Below are positions 37,001 through 45,250 of a stretch of DNA of 64,000 nucleotides, piece by piece. Position 1 is the stretch's first letter, and every line of letters begins with the position of its first letter. This DNA is from a virus, in IMG/VR virus record IMGVR_UViG_3300025645_000047, positions 26,571 through 90,570 of that record; one strand, 5' to 3'. The translations under genes and the position numbers were made by a program. The notes under the pieces are model-generated. The model was not told where the DNA came from and ran no database searches. It saw only the letters and a program-made list of their open reading frames with translations.

Positions 37001-37616
37001 CATAAGAAATAACAATAATGAAAATAATCTAGAAAGTGACTCTGAGTTTGTTGATCAACTATTAAGACATAGTATAAAAGATCCAAAAGTAATTAAAAGT
37101 CTTAAGATTAAGAACATGGATGGTTCAGCAACTGCTTTTACATATAAACCAGCTAAAATTAAAAGTCAAGAGTTTGGTAATGTTCAAAACAATGAAAGAA
37201 TATTTCCTAAATTTGTAGCAGGAAGAGTAGGTTATGATTCTTTTTTGTACGAAATGAAAGGTACTGTAGAAAAAACAGATGCTGATGGAGGTACTATGAG
37301 AGTTCCAGTTTATATTCGTACATTTACACTAGGAACTAAAGAGGGAAAATATAATACTGTTGAGTATAGTAGAGGGACTAAAATTAGTGAGTCTAATAAT
37401 AATGCAAACAACGTTCTGCCATCAATTCAATTGAAAGCCCAGGAATACTTAGATAACATAATGATTAACAACAAGACTTTCAAAGACATGAATGGAAATC
37501 CTTTAGACAGTATTTCTATAGAAAGTATTAATCAGATAAGAAAAAGTAATGTAGAGGCTGTTGTTGAGAATTTAGATCAAATAATAGAGGATAATAATAT
37601 TAAATGTGTGCTATAA
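31026..37616 (+). CDS. virion RNA polymerase, crAss-like gp47/phi14:2 gp66 type (2196 aa)
   Basis: Residues 1381-1385 (nt 35166-35180) read DFDID within TGSDFDIDKLFV, the DxDxD metal-binding signature of two-barrel RNA polymerases. About 35 residues upstream lies YRIPNQGMSS, corresponding to the Arg-containing segment that precedes this motif in beta-prime-type polymerases. From memory, the crAss-like virion polymerase of phage phi14:2 is about 2,180 residues with its motif near residue 1,360, so length and position agree. The usual Gly of DFDGD is Ile1384. It would be ejected with the DNA and transcribe early genes. The first roughly 60 residues have an F-x-ERFGDW motif. Confidence 0.8.
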   Translation: MKYCSVKNPANGKKSELHEQLADVFKDLQLAETAYAEVTGPTFKERFGDWEKAFKEGYPDGLKDIGLVDPKNGEPVLKKNLANGMWYYTEADGITKDYLNMVSLAAFTAQQIEEVTDHLLFRFILDGGPSKSLNEYNPNELEKGRVMESIEQSIAAYKESIKDKPNRAELLEKIELVESNKEEYRKNLISYIESLGMKVRERVTDAQGNPVTEVSAEDKGGGLNMQDSFETNSKDTASVNTKIFLSQIENRVYGEVIDPETGKTLLKEDGTPDLQSIPLSNGYLETESFAKFDDVWDTLKSVLTDEVGYGYGENVVDIFDVMYNKLDNIKESKLWMHDLLDKLDRMRSDPNSRNKITQFVQAMTGTQVNFYVTQHDNGNYTVMNATSTNSKQSKVTNKWYNSFDARYLTEGVLKENERAQLEKEYDELVYLQEQYNEDIAKIGIKANTPLTEIQEEQRRIAVNYAALDLSTVYNKLGADEVRPKDFQTMFNLNGGDNKAIDILDDQYKRALYLFKTILDKDFKFKDAEGNQENIFNKEVSTKLLANAIGWDTGDMSEMSVLLTNGKTGYAVTNPTYVSNKINEWKKDPTELENLLLDKGKQNSRWINYLLAKDEPNRNKRKVKMQKRLDDFGHGLDSAFKSKGKNDGVSNVEITLNDQINANMVQMLNDKLGANEKSFFPTIIAADKSRRILFSGIKSFDSGIRKSPQGDIYISPSSINVAFGYFLDEYNRMKRVNRENNDPNIKKAIHYHARIVDGKVEDIGNGQRSQIFPQFDKDSKDPKYADLRRMLYGDSFKDDKFDKLSSSQEEIVKKHIKESIQERVQETADRLKGISGTSKALIKHYGINEGGLDPDYTTLAGDYFMNGLISSVEYTKMFSGDPAYYKNNADLIKRIPATYTDGLQLRIDSKDALIFNQATINGVEVASRYVDKILASVTDKSIALAYGKTVDEKGNPIGNNVNTTDAQAWITPRRWRFIKQKLGQWGPQHDKVYKKMREGKQLEPNEAKLAAQPLKGVYFEINEGRPVYLKYSQAVLIPSLVKGTPMQALYDKMTKDPETGKEYADNEAHLEIHEVVTLDGIKVGAIEPTTINKPGTTELADEFELNPQVLNNRGWKLQQDLPIKNMKETNVGSQIQKNIFEGMDMTGEYVVNGKTVDGTTLAQNMHDAVSRLSDLGKEKLIEDYGIDANGKITNKDKIYAALIREFKDRGGNDNIVTALEKGTPFDAMPQIRGKVESIFMSIMNRALTKITTQGGSFIQVSPFGFEKIDPKDSGIIVVSEDYNGEGLLPPRIVDGKVLPGQAMIPHSQAIKLLKKHGITLEGKTMKSAMSLLDPSVLELVTYRIPNQGMSSNDYLQIVGVLPQGVGDSILVYDGLPAKTGSDFDIDKLFVMQNNIVYDTETGKVTKLTRENSHLAVKTLGKRAYTDKKTGKKVPATPDIMYSSVEIEKMLVQNDLVANYKAVLNSPKNYDAMMRSIDGAQLKDDIVGTKKNGFKDGLFPAPVMKNMELFSPLVQLETKNAYLSGKMGVGQTANHLVDHVMNQSLNIEFNRWIGVGNVRYEKITTGKRKGQMKPITFFDRETTDKHSIADNLSAFLNAYVDIAKDPYISRANHNSITANTSFMLLRAGASMKFVNRFIGQPILRELVQLQMEQQSITASELTNMDEQGNKDPFKVAPMDAILSKYFGNRKIPSVVSGKTVADLSDSKLEANIKNRDAGSEMEFNVLKAWSMLQEQGKIFGEAVIAAKSDTAGAGGSNVDRMVNENKIKKIISTGEVVNFSEKYKDTMLGTYKENTLDWVKSVVKNSDLFLSGTQMAENVFNNISSLTANGEYLVDAKLGKSIDAGFYSYIMSGTKLFKDSFKKYNSITTNVPLSVEKKQEGIIAGTEERNHLIENLEIEIRKGKKYLGINNKDKPKHYQEQIYRGWMQLYNKFYKNEDGSINKDKIHPDRKLALDLARYSFIGSGFQNNLTQFFTHIPHQILKDNNLNKEIKDIIRNNNNENNLESDSEFVDQLLRHSIKDPKVIKSLKIKNMDGSATAFTYKPAKIKSQEFGNVQNNERIFPKFVAGRVGYDSFLYEMKGTVEKTDADGGTMRVPVYIRTFTLGTKEGKYNTVEYSRGTKISESNNNANNVLPSIQLKAQEYLDNIMINNKTFKDMNGNPLDSISIESINQIRKSNVEAVVENLDQIIEDNNIKCVL

Positions 37617-40600
37617 TGAGTTGTAAAAGCGGAAGATACGAGTTTAAAGGAGTTAAGATGAGTGAAAAAGACCTTGTTAGGTTTCTTTCACAAAAACAAG
37701 ATATAGTTAATGCTTATAAAGCTCAAGAGGAAAGAATGAGCGATGACTATAAAGCAGAAGATAGAGCTACATTTGAAAAAAAGACTGCTGCTTTACAGGC
37801 AACTATGAATGTTGAGGTTGTATATGATGACCAAGTTGAAACATCAAGATTGTTGGGGAAGAATGACCCAAGAACTAAAGCTGCAGGAAAGCCCGTAATA
37901 GTTATTAATCCTAATCAATTATACAAAACTACTGCAATTCATGAGTTTGGCCATGTATTTATTGATTCACTTCCAGGAGGCATAAACAACCCAAGAATAC
38001 AGAAAGCTCTTAATGAGCTTAGAGGCACACCATTATGGGCAGAAATATCAGAACTGTATCCAGATTTATCTCAAGATATGCTTGAAAAAGAAATACTTGT
38101 AACTGCTATTGGTAGAGAAGGTTCTGAGATATGGGCTGACAATGAAAAAGCTTCCATGTGGGAGTCTTTTTTAGCTTGGTTTAACGATTACATCAAAAGA
38201 ACTTTTGGCCTTGAGAGAAGTGAGGTAACAGCCTTAACTAAAGATTTACTAAGCAATCGGGTGAAAGATATCTCTGTTTCTAAATTAGAAGAAATTGATC
38301 AACAAATGAGATTGCCTATTACTCTAAAGGATAAAAATAAAAAAGTTACTCAAGCTGAAATAGATCTTGCTATAGAGACAAAACAGATAGATAGGAGTTA
38401 TCAAAAATTATTAGGAACAGTTACAAAAGTTCTTAAGAATGAAAAAAGTCTTATTACAACTCCTCAACAGCGTAAAAAAGAAAACAAAAAACAAGAAGAA
38501 CTTTCTAAATTACCTGTTCCTCAAAAAACAAGGCTAGAGTCAATCAAACAACTTGAAAAAGCATTAAAAGATTTTGAGGATGTAGACAAAGCCAAAGGAT
38601 TTACAGAGTATTTAAACTGGTCTTTAGGTCAATTGTATTTTATGAAAAATACACTAGAGAGTAGAACAGAAATGGAGAAAATAGATGAAGAAAGATTAAA
38701 AAAATCTTTTAACTGGTTGTCTTCTTTTAATGTTGTAGATGAAACACAAATTGCTCTAAAAGAATTATCTGATCAAGGAATAATGACTCCAGATCAAATT
38801 GCCACAATGTCACAGGTAATTAATGCTATTCAGGGTTTAAAAAGAGACATCAATGCTAGTCTTATAAAAAATGCACGTAGTGCTTATGTTGGAATGTTAA
38901 TGAAAAATGACGTTAGAACTGATGAGACCTATAAAGACTTAATTAAAGAGGAGTACAAAGAGCTTAAGGCTGTTAATGGTACTGATTTAACAGAAGGAGA
39001 ATACTTGATCCAAGAATTGCAAGCTAGGCAAGTAGAGATAATGGATACAAAAAGAGAAATTGCAGTAGAGAGATCTTTAACTTCTACTACAGCTCTAGGG
39101 ATGTTGTCTTATACCTTACTAACTGAAAAAGAAATGAAGTCAGAAGATGTAGCACTTATATCTAGTCTTCTTGACGCTGCTAGCAACAACATTGAAATTT
39201 ACTCTGTAACAAAAGCTACTGAGGAAGATGCTTTCTTAAAAAAGTTTAATGAAATTCCTGGAACAAACACCAGGAACATGAAAAAGAAATACAAAGGAAT
39301 GTTTACTGTATCTTCTAGTGGAGTTTCGTATTACACTGGAGAATATAACCCAGACTTTCTTGAAAGACACAATGAGCTAGCTAGAGAGCAAGGTGATTCT
39401 GAAATACATAATGAAATGTATAAAGACACAAAGGTTACTTTAGGTTTAAACGATCAAGGACAAAAAGAGTATTACTATACATCAAACATAGAAGATCCTA
39501 AAACAGGAAAAACAGAATCTACTAAACTTGAAATATTTGATGCTGAAATGACTATTCCTGGTATTGAAAATTTAGATCCAGATGAAAGACCAGTGCATGT
39601 TTCATACCAGTACAAAAATGAACAAAAGCACACAGTTACTTTAGAAGAAGCAATTGCTAGAAGTGAGTATTCTAGGTGGTTAAGAATAAATACTGCTAAG
39701 AAAACATGGACTAACAAAGAAGGAATGCAGGTTACAGGAAAAAGACCTATTGCTGAATGGGAAAGTCAAGAGTATAAAGACTTAGAAGCAGATAAAACTC
39801 CTGCGGGAATACAGAAATTTGAAGAACTTGATAGGCTTAAAAGAGACCAAGTAGCTACTGATAAGATGTATGGAGCTAAAAATTCTCTTATTGATAATTG
39901 GAGAGCTGTAAAATTCATAAGACTTCCAGGGGTAATGAAGACAGCTGCATCAAGAGTTGTAGAGGGTCAGTCTATAAAAACAATGGGTAAGCAAGCTATA
40001 AGTGAATTGACAGAAACTCAAGCAGATGAATTTGATGTTGAATCAGGACCTAAGCAATACACTGATTACTCAGAAGGAGAAACATTAAGAGCCCCTACTC
40101 CTTATAGAAAAGCTTTACAGGAAAATGACCAATCTTATGACTTGCACACAATAGGATTACTTCACGCAATCATGGGTAAGAACCATCAAGAGAAGAGTCA
40201 AGTTGAAGCTGCTTTAACTGTTATTACAGAAGTAATGAAAGAAAAGCAATATCCTGTATTAGACAGTCAAGGTAATCAAAAATTAGACAAACAAAGTAAT
40301 TTACCATTAACTGAAAGTGGATCAAAATCTAATGAGTTAGCAAAAGTAAAATCTGTTGCTGAAAATAGGCTTTATGGCCTTACTACAAAAGATTCAGGTT
40401 CATTTAAGGTTCCTGGAACCAAAAAGGTTGTTGAGGTAAATCAAGTAGGAAAAGCTGCATTAAAGTATTTTGGTTCTGTATCACTTGTATTTAATTACGC
40501 AAACAGTATTGTGAATACTGGTACTGGAACAATTTCAAATCTTATTGAAGCTATTGGAGGTGGACTTTATAGTTTAAAAGATTACAGAGCTGCACAGAAA

Positions 40601-41770
40601 ATGTACAACTTTGATTTAAAAAACATAATGGCTGACATGGGGGCAAATGTTCAGACTTCTAAAACAAATTTATTTATGAACTTCTTTAATGCAATGGGGC
40701 CAAATGCATTAAATAATGAATTTGAAAAAGGAAGTAAGATGGAGACTCTTGCTAACATGAATAGTTTACGACCACTTGCAAACATGGGAGAACACATGAT
40801 GCAGGGAAAGGTTATGTATGCTATATTAAATTCAATAAAAGTACAGGATAAAAACGGTACTTTTTTAGACATTAATGGAAAGCCCACTAAAGATAAGAAG
40901 AGAGCTGCTAGTTTAAACGACATGATTACTTTTAAGAAGAATAAAAATGGAGGTATGGAAATGGTCCTTCATCCTTCAGTTATGAATACAACATTCACAA
41001 CTACAGGAAAGCAAGCAGATATAATTCTAGAGACTCGTAATTTAATAAGAAGTAAAATTGATGAATTACACGGTCAGTATACTACTGACATTCAAGCTCA
41101 TGCACAGAGATACATGCTTGGTAAGATGGGATTCTTTTTAAGAAAATGGATGGTACCAGGTTACATTCGTAGATATAGAGGTATAAGTAATTTTTATAAG
41201 CCTGCAGATGCTGAGTTATCTGAAGCTGATTCATTTTACAGTCAAGATCAAAAAAGAAACATGGAAGGGTATTACGTATCTACTTCAAGATTTATAGCCA
41301 AAATAATTAATGACACTAGAGAGGATAAGTTTAATATTGTAAAAAGCTGGAAAGAATTAACTACTGATCAAAAAGCTGGTGTTAGAAAAACTATGGCTGA
41401 TGTAGCATTTATGATAGCAGTTACAATAGCATACAATCTCTTAGCAGGAGATGGAGACCTAGAAGATGATGAGGTATTGATGGCGTATTTATTAAGAAGA
41501 CAGCAATCTGAATTGTTATTCTTTGCTTTACCTAGTGAAGCGTTTAAAATTGCTCAGACACCTACAGCTGCGGTTGGTAACTTAGGTAACATGCTTAAAG
41601 TTAGTAATCATATATTTCCTTGGAATTATGGACAAAGATATGAAACTGGAAAGTATAAAGGAGAGTTAAAACTAAAGCATAGACTTAAAAAGCTTAGACC
41701 AAATATTAAAGATACTGATGATTTTAGAAAAGCACTTGACTTTTTGAATTCAAACATAGGTAAACAGTAA
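37616..41770 (+). CDS. giant cargo protein with N-terminal zinc metallopeptidase motif (about 1384 aa)
   Basis: I take the start at 37616, where TAATG overlaps the polymerase stop; an ATG at 37604 would lie inside that gene. Residues about 105-114 read AIHEFGHVFI, a zincin HExxH motif (His109, Glu110, His113). The rest is mainly helical with charged coiled-coil stretches. A hydrophobic segment lies near the C-terminus (about residues 1260-1276). Metallopeptidase domains are known in the cargo region of crAss-like phages, and processing of virion or host proteins is plausible. It is the last gene before the convergent terminator. Confidence 0.68.
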   Translation: MSCKSGRYEFKGVKMSEKDLVRFLSQKQDIVNAYKAQEERMSDDYKAEDRATFEKKTAALQATMNVEVVYDDQVETSRLLGKNDPRTKAAGKPVIVINPNQLYKTTAIHEFGHVFIDSLPGGINNPRIQKALNELRGTPLWAEISELYPDLSQDMLEKEILVTAIGREGSEIWADNEKASMWESFLAWFNDYIKRTFGLERSEVTALTKDLLSNRVKDISVSKLEEIDQQMRLPITLKDKNKKVTQAEIDLAIETKQIDRSYQKLLGTVTKVLKNEKSLITTPQQRKKENKKQEELSKLPVPQKTRLESIKQLEKALKDFEDVDKAKGFTEYLNWSLGQLYFMKNTLESRTEMEKIDEERLKKSFNWLSSFNVVDETQIALKELSDQGIMTPDQIATMSQVINAIQGLKRDINASLIKNARSAYVGMLMKNDVRTDETYKDLIKEEYKELKAVNGTDLTEGEYLIQELQARQVEIMDTKREIAVERSLTSTTALGMLSYTLLTEKEMKSEDVALISSLLDAASNNIEIYSVTKATEEDAFLKKFNEIPGTNTRNMKKKYKGMFTVSSSGVSYYTGEYNPDFLERHNELAREQGDSEIHNEMYKDTKVTLGLNDQGQKEYYYTSNIEDPKTGKTESTKLEIFDAEMTIPGIENLDPDERPVHVSYQYKNEQKHTVTLEEAIARSEYSRWLRINTAKKTWTNKEGMQVTGKRPIAEWESQEYKDLEADKTPAGIQKFEELDRLKRDQVATDKMYGAKNSLIDNWRAVKFIRLPGVMKTAASRVVEGQSIKTMGKQAISELTETQADEFDVESGPKQYTDYSEGETLRAPTPYRKALQENDQSYDLHTIGLLHAIMGKNHQEKSQVEAALTVITEVMKEKQYPVLDSQGNQKLDKQSNLPLTESGSKSNELAKVKSVAENRLYGLTTKDSGSFKVPGTKKVVEVNQVGKAALKYFGSVSLVFNYANSIVNTGTGTISNLIEAIGGGLYSLKDYRAAQKMYNFDLKNIMADMGANVQTSKTNLFMNFFNAMGPNALNNEFEKGSKMETLANMNSLRPLANMGEHMMQGKVMYAILNSIKVQDKNGTFLDINGKPTKDKKRAASLNDMITFKKNKNGGMEMVLHPSVMNTTFTTTGKQADIILETRNLIRSKIDELHGQYTTDIQAHAQRYMLGKMGFFLRKWMVPGYIRRYRGISNFYKPADAELSEADSFYSQDQKRNMEGYYVSTSRFIAKIINDTREDKFNIVKSWKELTTDQKAGVRKTMADVAFMIAVTIAYNLLAGDGDLEDDEVLMAYLLRRQQSELLFFALPSEAFKIAQTPTAAVGNLGNMLKVSNHIFPWNYGQRYETGKYKGELKLKHRLKKLRPNIKDTDDFRKALDFLNSNIGKQ

Positions 41771-41793
41771 ATTAGGTAAAAAAAAGTCAACTA

Positions 41794-41826
41794 AAAACCC
41801 CTTTGTACATTGTACTTAGGGGTTTT
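41794..41826. terminator. bidirectional terminator between convergent gene blocks
   Basis: AAAACCCCT (41794-41802) pairs with AGGGGTTTT (41818-41826), and an inner GTAC/GTAC pair extends the stem. An A run precedes it and a T run follows it on each strand. It lies in the 101-nt gap between the last rightward and last leftward genes and should stop transcription from both sides. Confidence 0.85.
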
Positions 41827-41871
41827 CTCATCAACATAATTATTAATCCAAATCACTAAATTAATAAATTC

Positions 41872-42099
41872 TTAATCAAACATTTCTTCTTGCTCATCAT
41901 TTGTCATTCCTGTGATTAGGAACTCTCTGTCTTTTACACTTAAATTTGGCATTGCATCTTGTATTAATGCTCCTCTTTTCCAAGTGTCGTATTGTTCTTG
42001 AGTTATTGGTAAACTTCTTGTAGATGTTTTACCTGATATGATGCTAGTTCTAGATACTTCTAATTTTTTGTCCATAAATAACCATTCTTTTTTATTCAT
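41872..42099 (-). CDS. unidentified small acidic protein (75 aa)
   Basis: This hydrophilic protein ends in an acidic tail (MTNDEQEEMFD). It has no cysteine motif or membrane segment. Its start overlaps the preceding stop by 1 nt, so it is the last member of a translationally coupled chain. Function unknown. Confidence 0.55.
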   Translation of the reverse strand: MNKKEWLFMDKKLEVSRTSIISGKTSTRSLPITQEQYDTWKRGALIQDAMPNLSVKDREFLITGMTNDEQEEMFD

Positions 42100-42410
42100 T
42101 AATTTTTCATTTTATTGTACAGACGCTCGTATTCTGCGTCAATTGCTGCAACACACTTCATAACATCCTTCAAGTCTGTTTGACTATAAAGGATGTTATT
42201 TAGTGGCTTAAAAGGAACTCCTTTTTGAACAAATATTCTTACAAGATTAGAGTTATGAGATTGTGCAGAAACATAGATTGTTAAACCTTGCTCATTACAC
42301 CATGTCATAGCTTCCCAGTTTCTAGAAAAATACCTAGTCTCTATTTCCTTCTCCTGTTGAGCTTTCAGTATTTTCTCTTGAGCACTCTTTACAACTTTGT
42401 TCATGTTCAC
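42099..42410 (-). CDS. unidentified small protein (103 aa)
   Basis: A charged helical N-terminus (residues 1-30) is followed by a short beta region and a C-terminal helix with VAAIDAEYERLY. It lies 24 nt downstream of the 159-aa gene and overlaps the next. No recognised domain; a small early regulator is possible but unsupported. Confidence 0.5.
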   Translation of the reverse strand: MNMNKVVKSAQEKILKAQQEKEIETRYFSRNWEAMTWCNEQGLTIYVSAQSHNSNLVRIFVQKGVPFKPLNNILYSQTDLKDVMKCVAAIDAEYERLYNKMKN

Positions 42411-42434
42411 ATTCTTTTATCATTTCATGAAGGG

Positions 42435-42914
42435 TTATCTGTTTTCCCATTCAAATGTATTTACACCTAAGATAGAGTTAATCTTTCCTGCTGTACCTTC
42501 TTTAGCCCATCGTACAAGATGATCAGACTTTGCCTCTATTTCTCCATTGCTTAGTAAAGATAATGAATCTACAGGCACCATATAGCTTGTTTTCTTTTTA
42601 AGCAAACTATCAGCAGCATAGCCATTTCTTCCGTCTTTTTGAACAGTAAGTGGTAAGACTTGAACAATTCCATCAAAACTTGTTTTCTTTCCTACATACA
42701 CCATTGTGCAATCTGCTAGAAAAACCTGATTGCAATATGCACCCTTTCTTAAATCACTTCCAATAATATCACCATAATCGTTGACTATTTTGTAGTGTAC
42801 TATTGAATTTTCTTTGTAGTATTCTGATTTTTTCATTTGTTCAATTACGCTATTCTTTATAGAGCATATTGTGCCTACTTCTGCAGGTCTTACTTGTTTT
42901 CTTTTAAATATCAT
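42435..42914 (-). CDS. unidentified beta-rich protein (159 aa)
   Basis: A mostly beta-type soluble protein with no signal, membrane segment or metal motif. Its A-rich leader (AAAAAATCACAAAATG) follows a terminator hairpin, so it may have its own start of transcription between 42,915 and 42,943, but no clear promoter boxes are seen there. Confidence 0.5.
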   Translation of the reverse strand: MIFKRKQVRPAEVGTICSIKNSVIEQMKKSEYYKENSIVHYKIVNDYGDIIGSDLRKGAYCNQVFLADCTMVYVGKKTSFDGIVQVLPLTVQKDGRNGYAADSLLKKKTSYMVPVDSLSLLSNGEIEAKSDHLVRWAKEGTAGKINSILGVNTFEWENR

Positions 42915-42943
42915 TTTGTGATTTTTTAATTATGTTAATTATT

Positions 42944-42965
42944 ATAGGGGCTGTTACGCCCCTAT
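42944..42965 (-). terminator. terminator after the DnaA-like gene
   Basis: ATAGGGGC (42944-42951) and GCCCCTAT (42958-42965) form a perfect 8-bp stem with a 6-nt loop. Read leftward, it lies just past the stop of the DnaA-domain-IV-like gene and is followed by an AT-rich stretch with a modest T run. Confidence 0.65.
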
Positions 42966-42970
42966 TTATT

Positions 42971-43531
42971 TTAATGAAATACTTTATTTTTCAAAGACAA
43001 TGAATAAGGTCTAAGTCTATTTTGAATAAACTCTTCTCTATTCTGGTCTGTCCATCCTTCAAAGTATTCAAGTATTGGTTTTACGTCAGCAAAGCTTTTT
43101 ATTTCTTTTTGTAAATTGCTAACTTCTTCCCTCTGTTCAAAAATATTTGTTCTTAACTCGGCTATAAGCAATTCATATTTTGCTTTTATAATATCTACGT
43201 CTGTAATTTCTTCTATTTCAATAGACAAAGATTGTGCTTTGTTGTTTTCTATTAATTCAGAAAATACACCTAAACATTTATTATAGATTCTAGCATCATA
43301 ATCTAGTATAGCATGAAATGATTTTTCATGATGTATTATAGTGGCGTGATTGTGCCCTATAGCATCTCCTATTGCTTGATATGGATATCCAAAATCTCTT
43401 CCTAACCTTGAAAAAACTTTCTTAGCATATACAATTTGTCGAGACCTACTTTTTTTCATTATTGAAAATCCGTAGTATTCTTCGACAAGTTGCTTTAGCC
43501 TAATGAGTTCATCTGCTTTTCTAGATTGCAT
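42971..43531 (-). CDS. DnaA domain IV-like DNA-binding protein (186 aa)
   Basis: Residues about 28-72 read as the C-terminal DNA-binding domain of DnaA: RQIVYAKKVF, then YQAIGDAIGHNHATIIHHEK, matching the DnaA signature helix-turn-helix (cf. GxxxGRDHxTVxHA). The ATPase domain of DnaA is absent. Residues 100-186 are a Glu/Lys-rich coiled coil and tail. It could bind an origin or act as a regulator. It overlaps a 45-aa gene by 11 nt and ends at a terminator. Confidence 0.7.
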   Translation of the reverse strand: MQSRKADELIRLKQLVEEYYGFSIMKKSRSRQIVYAKKVFSRLGRDFGYPYQAIGDAIGHNHATIIHHEKSFHAILDYDARIYNKCLGVFSELIENNKAQSLSIEIEEITDVDIIKAKYELLIAELRTNIFEQREEVSNLQKEIKSFADVKPILEYFEGWTDQNREEFIQNRLRPYSLSLKNKVFH

Positions 43532-43658
43532 TATCTACTTTTTCCATTAAGTATCTTAATTGACTTCTCTCGAAGATGCCTATTACTACATCATTAATTT
43601 CAAGAGAAAAGTAATCTTTCCTGTGAGTTTTCTTAAGTTCTACATTTAATTCGTCCAT
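43521..43658 (-). CDS. unidentified 45-aa protein in an overlapping gene chain
   Basis: An open frame (MDELNVELKKTHRKDYFSLE, ending in EKVDNAI) fills the gap between the 171-aa gene, which it overlaps by 13 nt, and the DnaA-like gene, which it overlaps by 11 nt. Overlap on both sides suggests a real coupled gene. It is acidic with no known motif. Confidence 0.6.
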   Translation of the reverse strand: MDELNVELKKTHRKDYFSLEINDVVIGIFERSQLRYLMEKVDNAI

Positions 43659-44161
43659 GGGTTATCTAGTTTTACTGTTAATATATCGATGTGATTCTCT
43701 ACCACTTCGTCTTCATGATTGGGAGGAGCAGACACAACATCAGGAACTCCCTTATCTAATATGTCAGAAATTCTTTTACTATTACTAAACCCTCTTGATT
43801 TAATATAGTCTAGTATTTCTAACTTTTGCTTGTCCGTATAGTCTTTATACTCTCCTCTGACAAACTTCTCTCTTGCCTTCTTCATCTCCAATGTCAACTT
43901 AAATTTGTAGACAACGTGTTCTCCAAAATCTGCATGTCCAACATATAATGGATCTTCCATCAGCCTTCCCTCGTATTTGAGAAATTGTTGATTGCTGCTC
44001 CAGTTATACATTACACAAAATAGTTCGTCTCCATCTGCAAAAGATACGTAAGTATTTTCTAAAAACTGAAACAAATCAAAATTAACTTTTGAATGAAGCA
44101 AAGGTAACATATAAGTTAAACTCTTGTTCTTACTTATGTTTATTTTAAATCTTGGCTTCAT
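43646..44161 (-). CDS. unidentified protein downstream of the exonuclease (171 aa)
   Basis: A soluble mixed-fold protein whose ATG overlaps the exonuclease stop (ATGA). The middle has FADGDELFCVMYNW; the C-terminal third is charged. Tight coupling to the PD-(D/E)XK protein suggests a partner in DNA processing, but no motif supports a specific role. Confidence 0.5.
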   Translation of the reverse strand: MKPRFKINISKNKSLTYMLPLLHSKVNFDLFQFLENTYVSFADGDELFCVMYNWSSNQQFLKYEGRLMEDPLYVGHADFGEHVVYKFKLTLEMKKAREKFVRGEYKDYTDKQKLEILDYIKSRGFSNSKRISDILDKGVPDVVSAPPNHEDEVVENHIDILTVKLDNPWTN

Positions 44162-45249
44162 TTATTAGTTATTGAATTATACGTCATTTCTACTATTCCA
44201 TCTGATTGGATTTCATCATAATTGTATGGAGAATTATTATTACGAACACTGTAATAGTAATCATCTAACAAATCACACACACCTCTGTATTTGTATCCAT
44301 GCCTATCTGTAAATCCATTCAATGATGCTGTATGCATGTCTTCTGACACACGAAACTTCATTGGTCTATCTGGATTAAGTTTAGATATGTACACAAACTC
44401 AAATGGCTTTACAATGTATCCTGACAATTCAAAATCATTGTCTACAATAGTCTTTATTGCTTCTCTGTATAGTGTTCCTTGAATATAATACCTATGAGTG
44501 GTATACAATATAGGAAAATCTTTACAGGGAGACTCGCCTGTCTTTAAATCAATTGGAAAAATAAGCTTAAGGTCGTGGTTTATTACTAAACAATCTAACA
44601 TACCCTTGCATCTTCTGCCATTAACTATTGTATCAAACTTGTATTGATAAATAATTTCAATTCCAGGAACTCCAGTAGCAAAATATTTAGCTGTGTATGG
44701 ATGTTGAATTAACGTAGCAGCTGTATGTGCTGCATGCAACCACATCTCAGGCTTAATTAAATTCTTACCTCTAGACTTAACCTTGTCTTTAAAGTATTCA
44801 GAACCTGCTTTAACAACTGTTTCTTTTAATTTATCGACACCATAACTCTTGTAAATACCTAGCTTAGTTGCGTGTAATTCAAACTCAGAACTATAAGTAC
44901 TTAGTTTAGAAGATATCTTTGAAGACTTTCTTCTTCCTAGTGCAGTAATCCCGGTTGCAATTTCTCCTTCTTTGCCATCTAATCCTTGAAGAATTAGGTC
45001 ACAAATATTCTTAACATTTGTTGTTGGTGGTTTAGCAGCGACACCTTTATGGAATGTTTCTTCAACCCTTTCTGGTTCAAAACACATCATGTCAACTAAA
45101 CTACCAAACTTTAAATTGAAGCTCTGTTTCACGCCTCCTACTACATCTACTCCTTGCTTATCTATTGCAGCAAGCATAGAGTAAGATGGCAGCTCTAGAT
45201 CCCTGTACGTCTGTTCAGAAATTGCTAGATTGTGATCTTGTATTGCCAT
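44158..45249 (-). CDS. PD-(D/E)XK exonuclease, RecB/Cas4-type fold (363 aa)
   Basis: The core motifs are visible: a helix motif GSLVDMMCF (residues 49-57) analogous to the early motif of phage exonucleases, Glu198 in GIEIIY, Asp219 in GMLDC, and D234-L-K236 in FPIDLKTG. This is the arrangement of putative exodeoxyribonuclease VIII/RecE-like enzymes, which make 3' single strands for annealing. Partners for recombination (RusA-like, SSB-like and Sak4-like genes) lie upstream in the same leftward block. The four-cysteine Fe-S clasp of Cas4 is not seen. Confidence 0.75.
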   Translation of the reverse strand: MAIQDHNLAISEQTYRDLELPSYSMLAAIDKQGVDVVGGVKQSFNLKFGSLVDMMCFEPERVEETFHKGVAAKPPTTNVKNICDLILQGLDGKEGEIATGITALGRRKSSKISSKLSTYSSEFELHATKLGIYKSYGVDKLKETVVKAGSEYFKDKVKSRGKNLIKPEMWLHAAHTAATLIQHPYTAKYFATGVPGIEIIYQYKFDTIVNGRRCKGMLDCLVINHDLKLIFPIDLKTGESPCKDFPILYTTHRYYIQGTLYREAIKTIVDNDFELSGYIVKPFEFVYISKLNPDRPMKFRVSEDMHTASLNGFTDRHGYKYRGVCDLLDDYYYSVRNNNSPYNYDEIQSDGIVEMTYNSITNK

Positions 45250-45250
45250 A

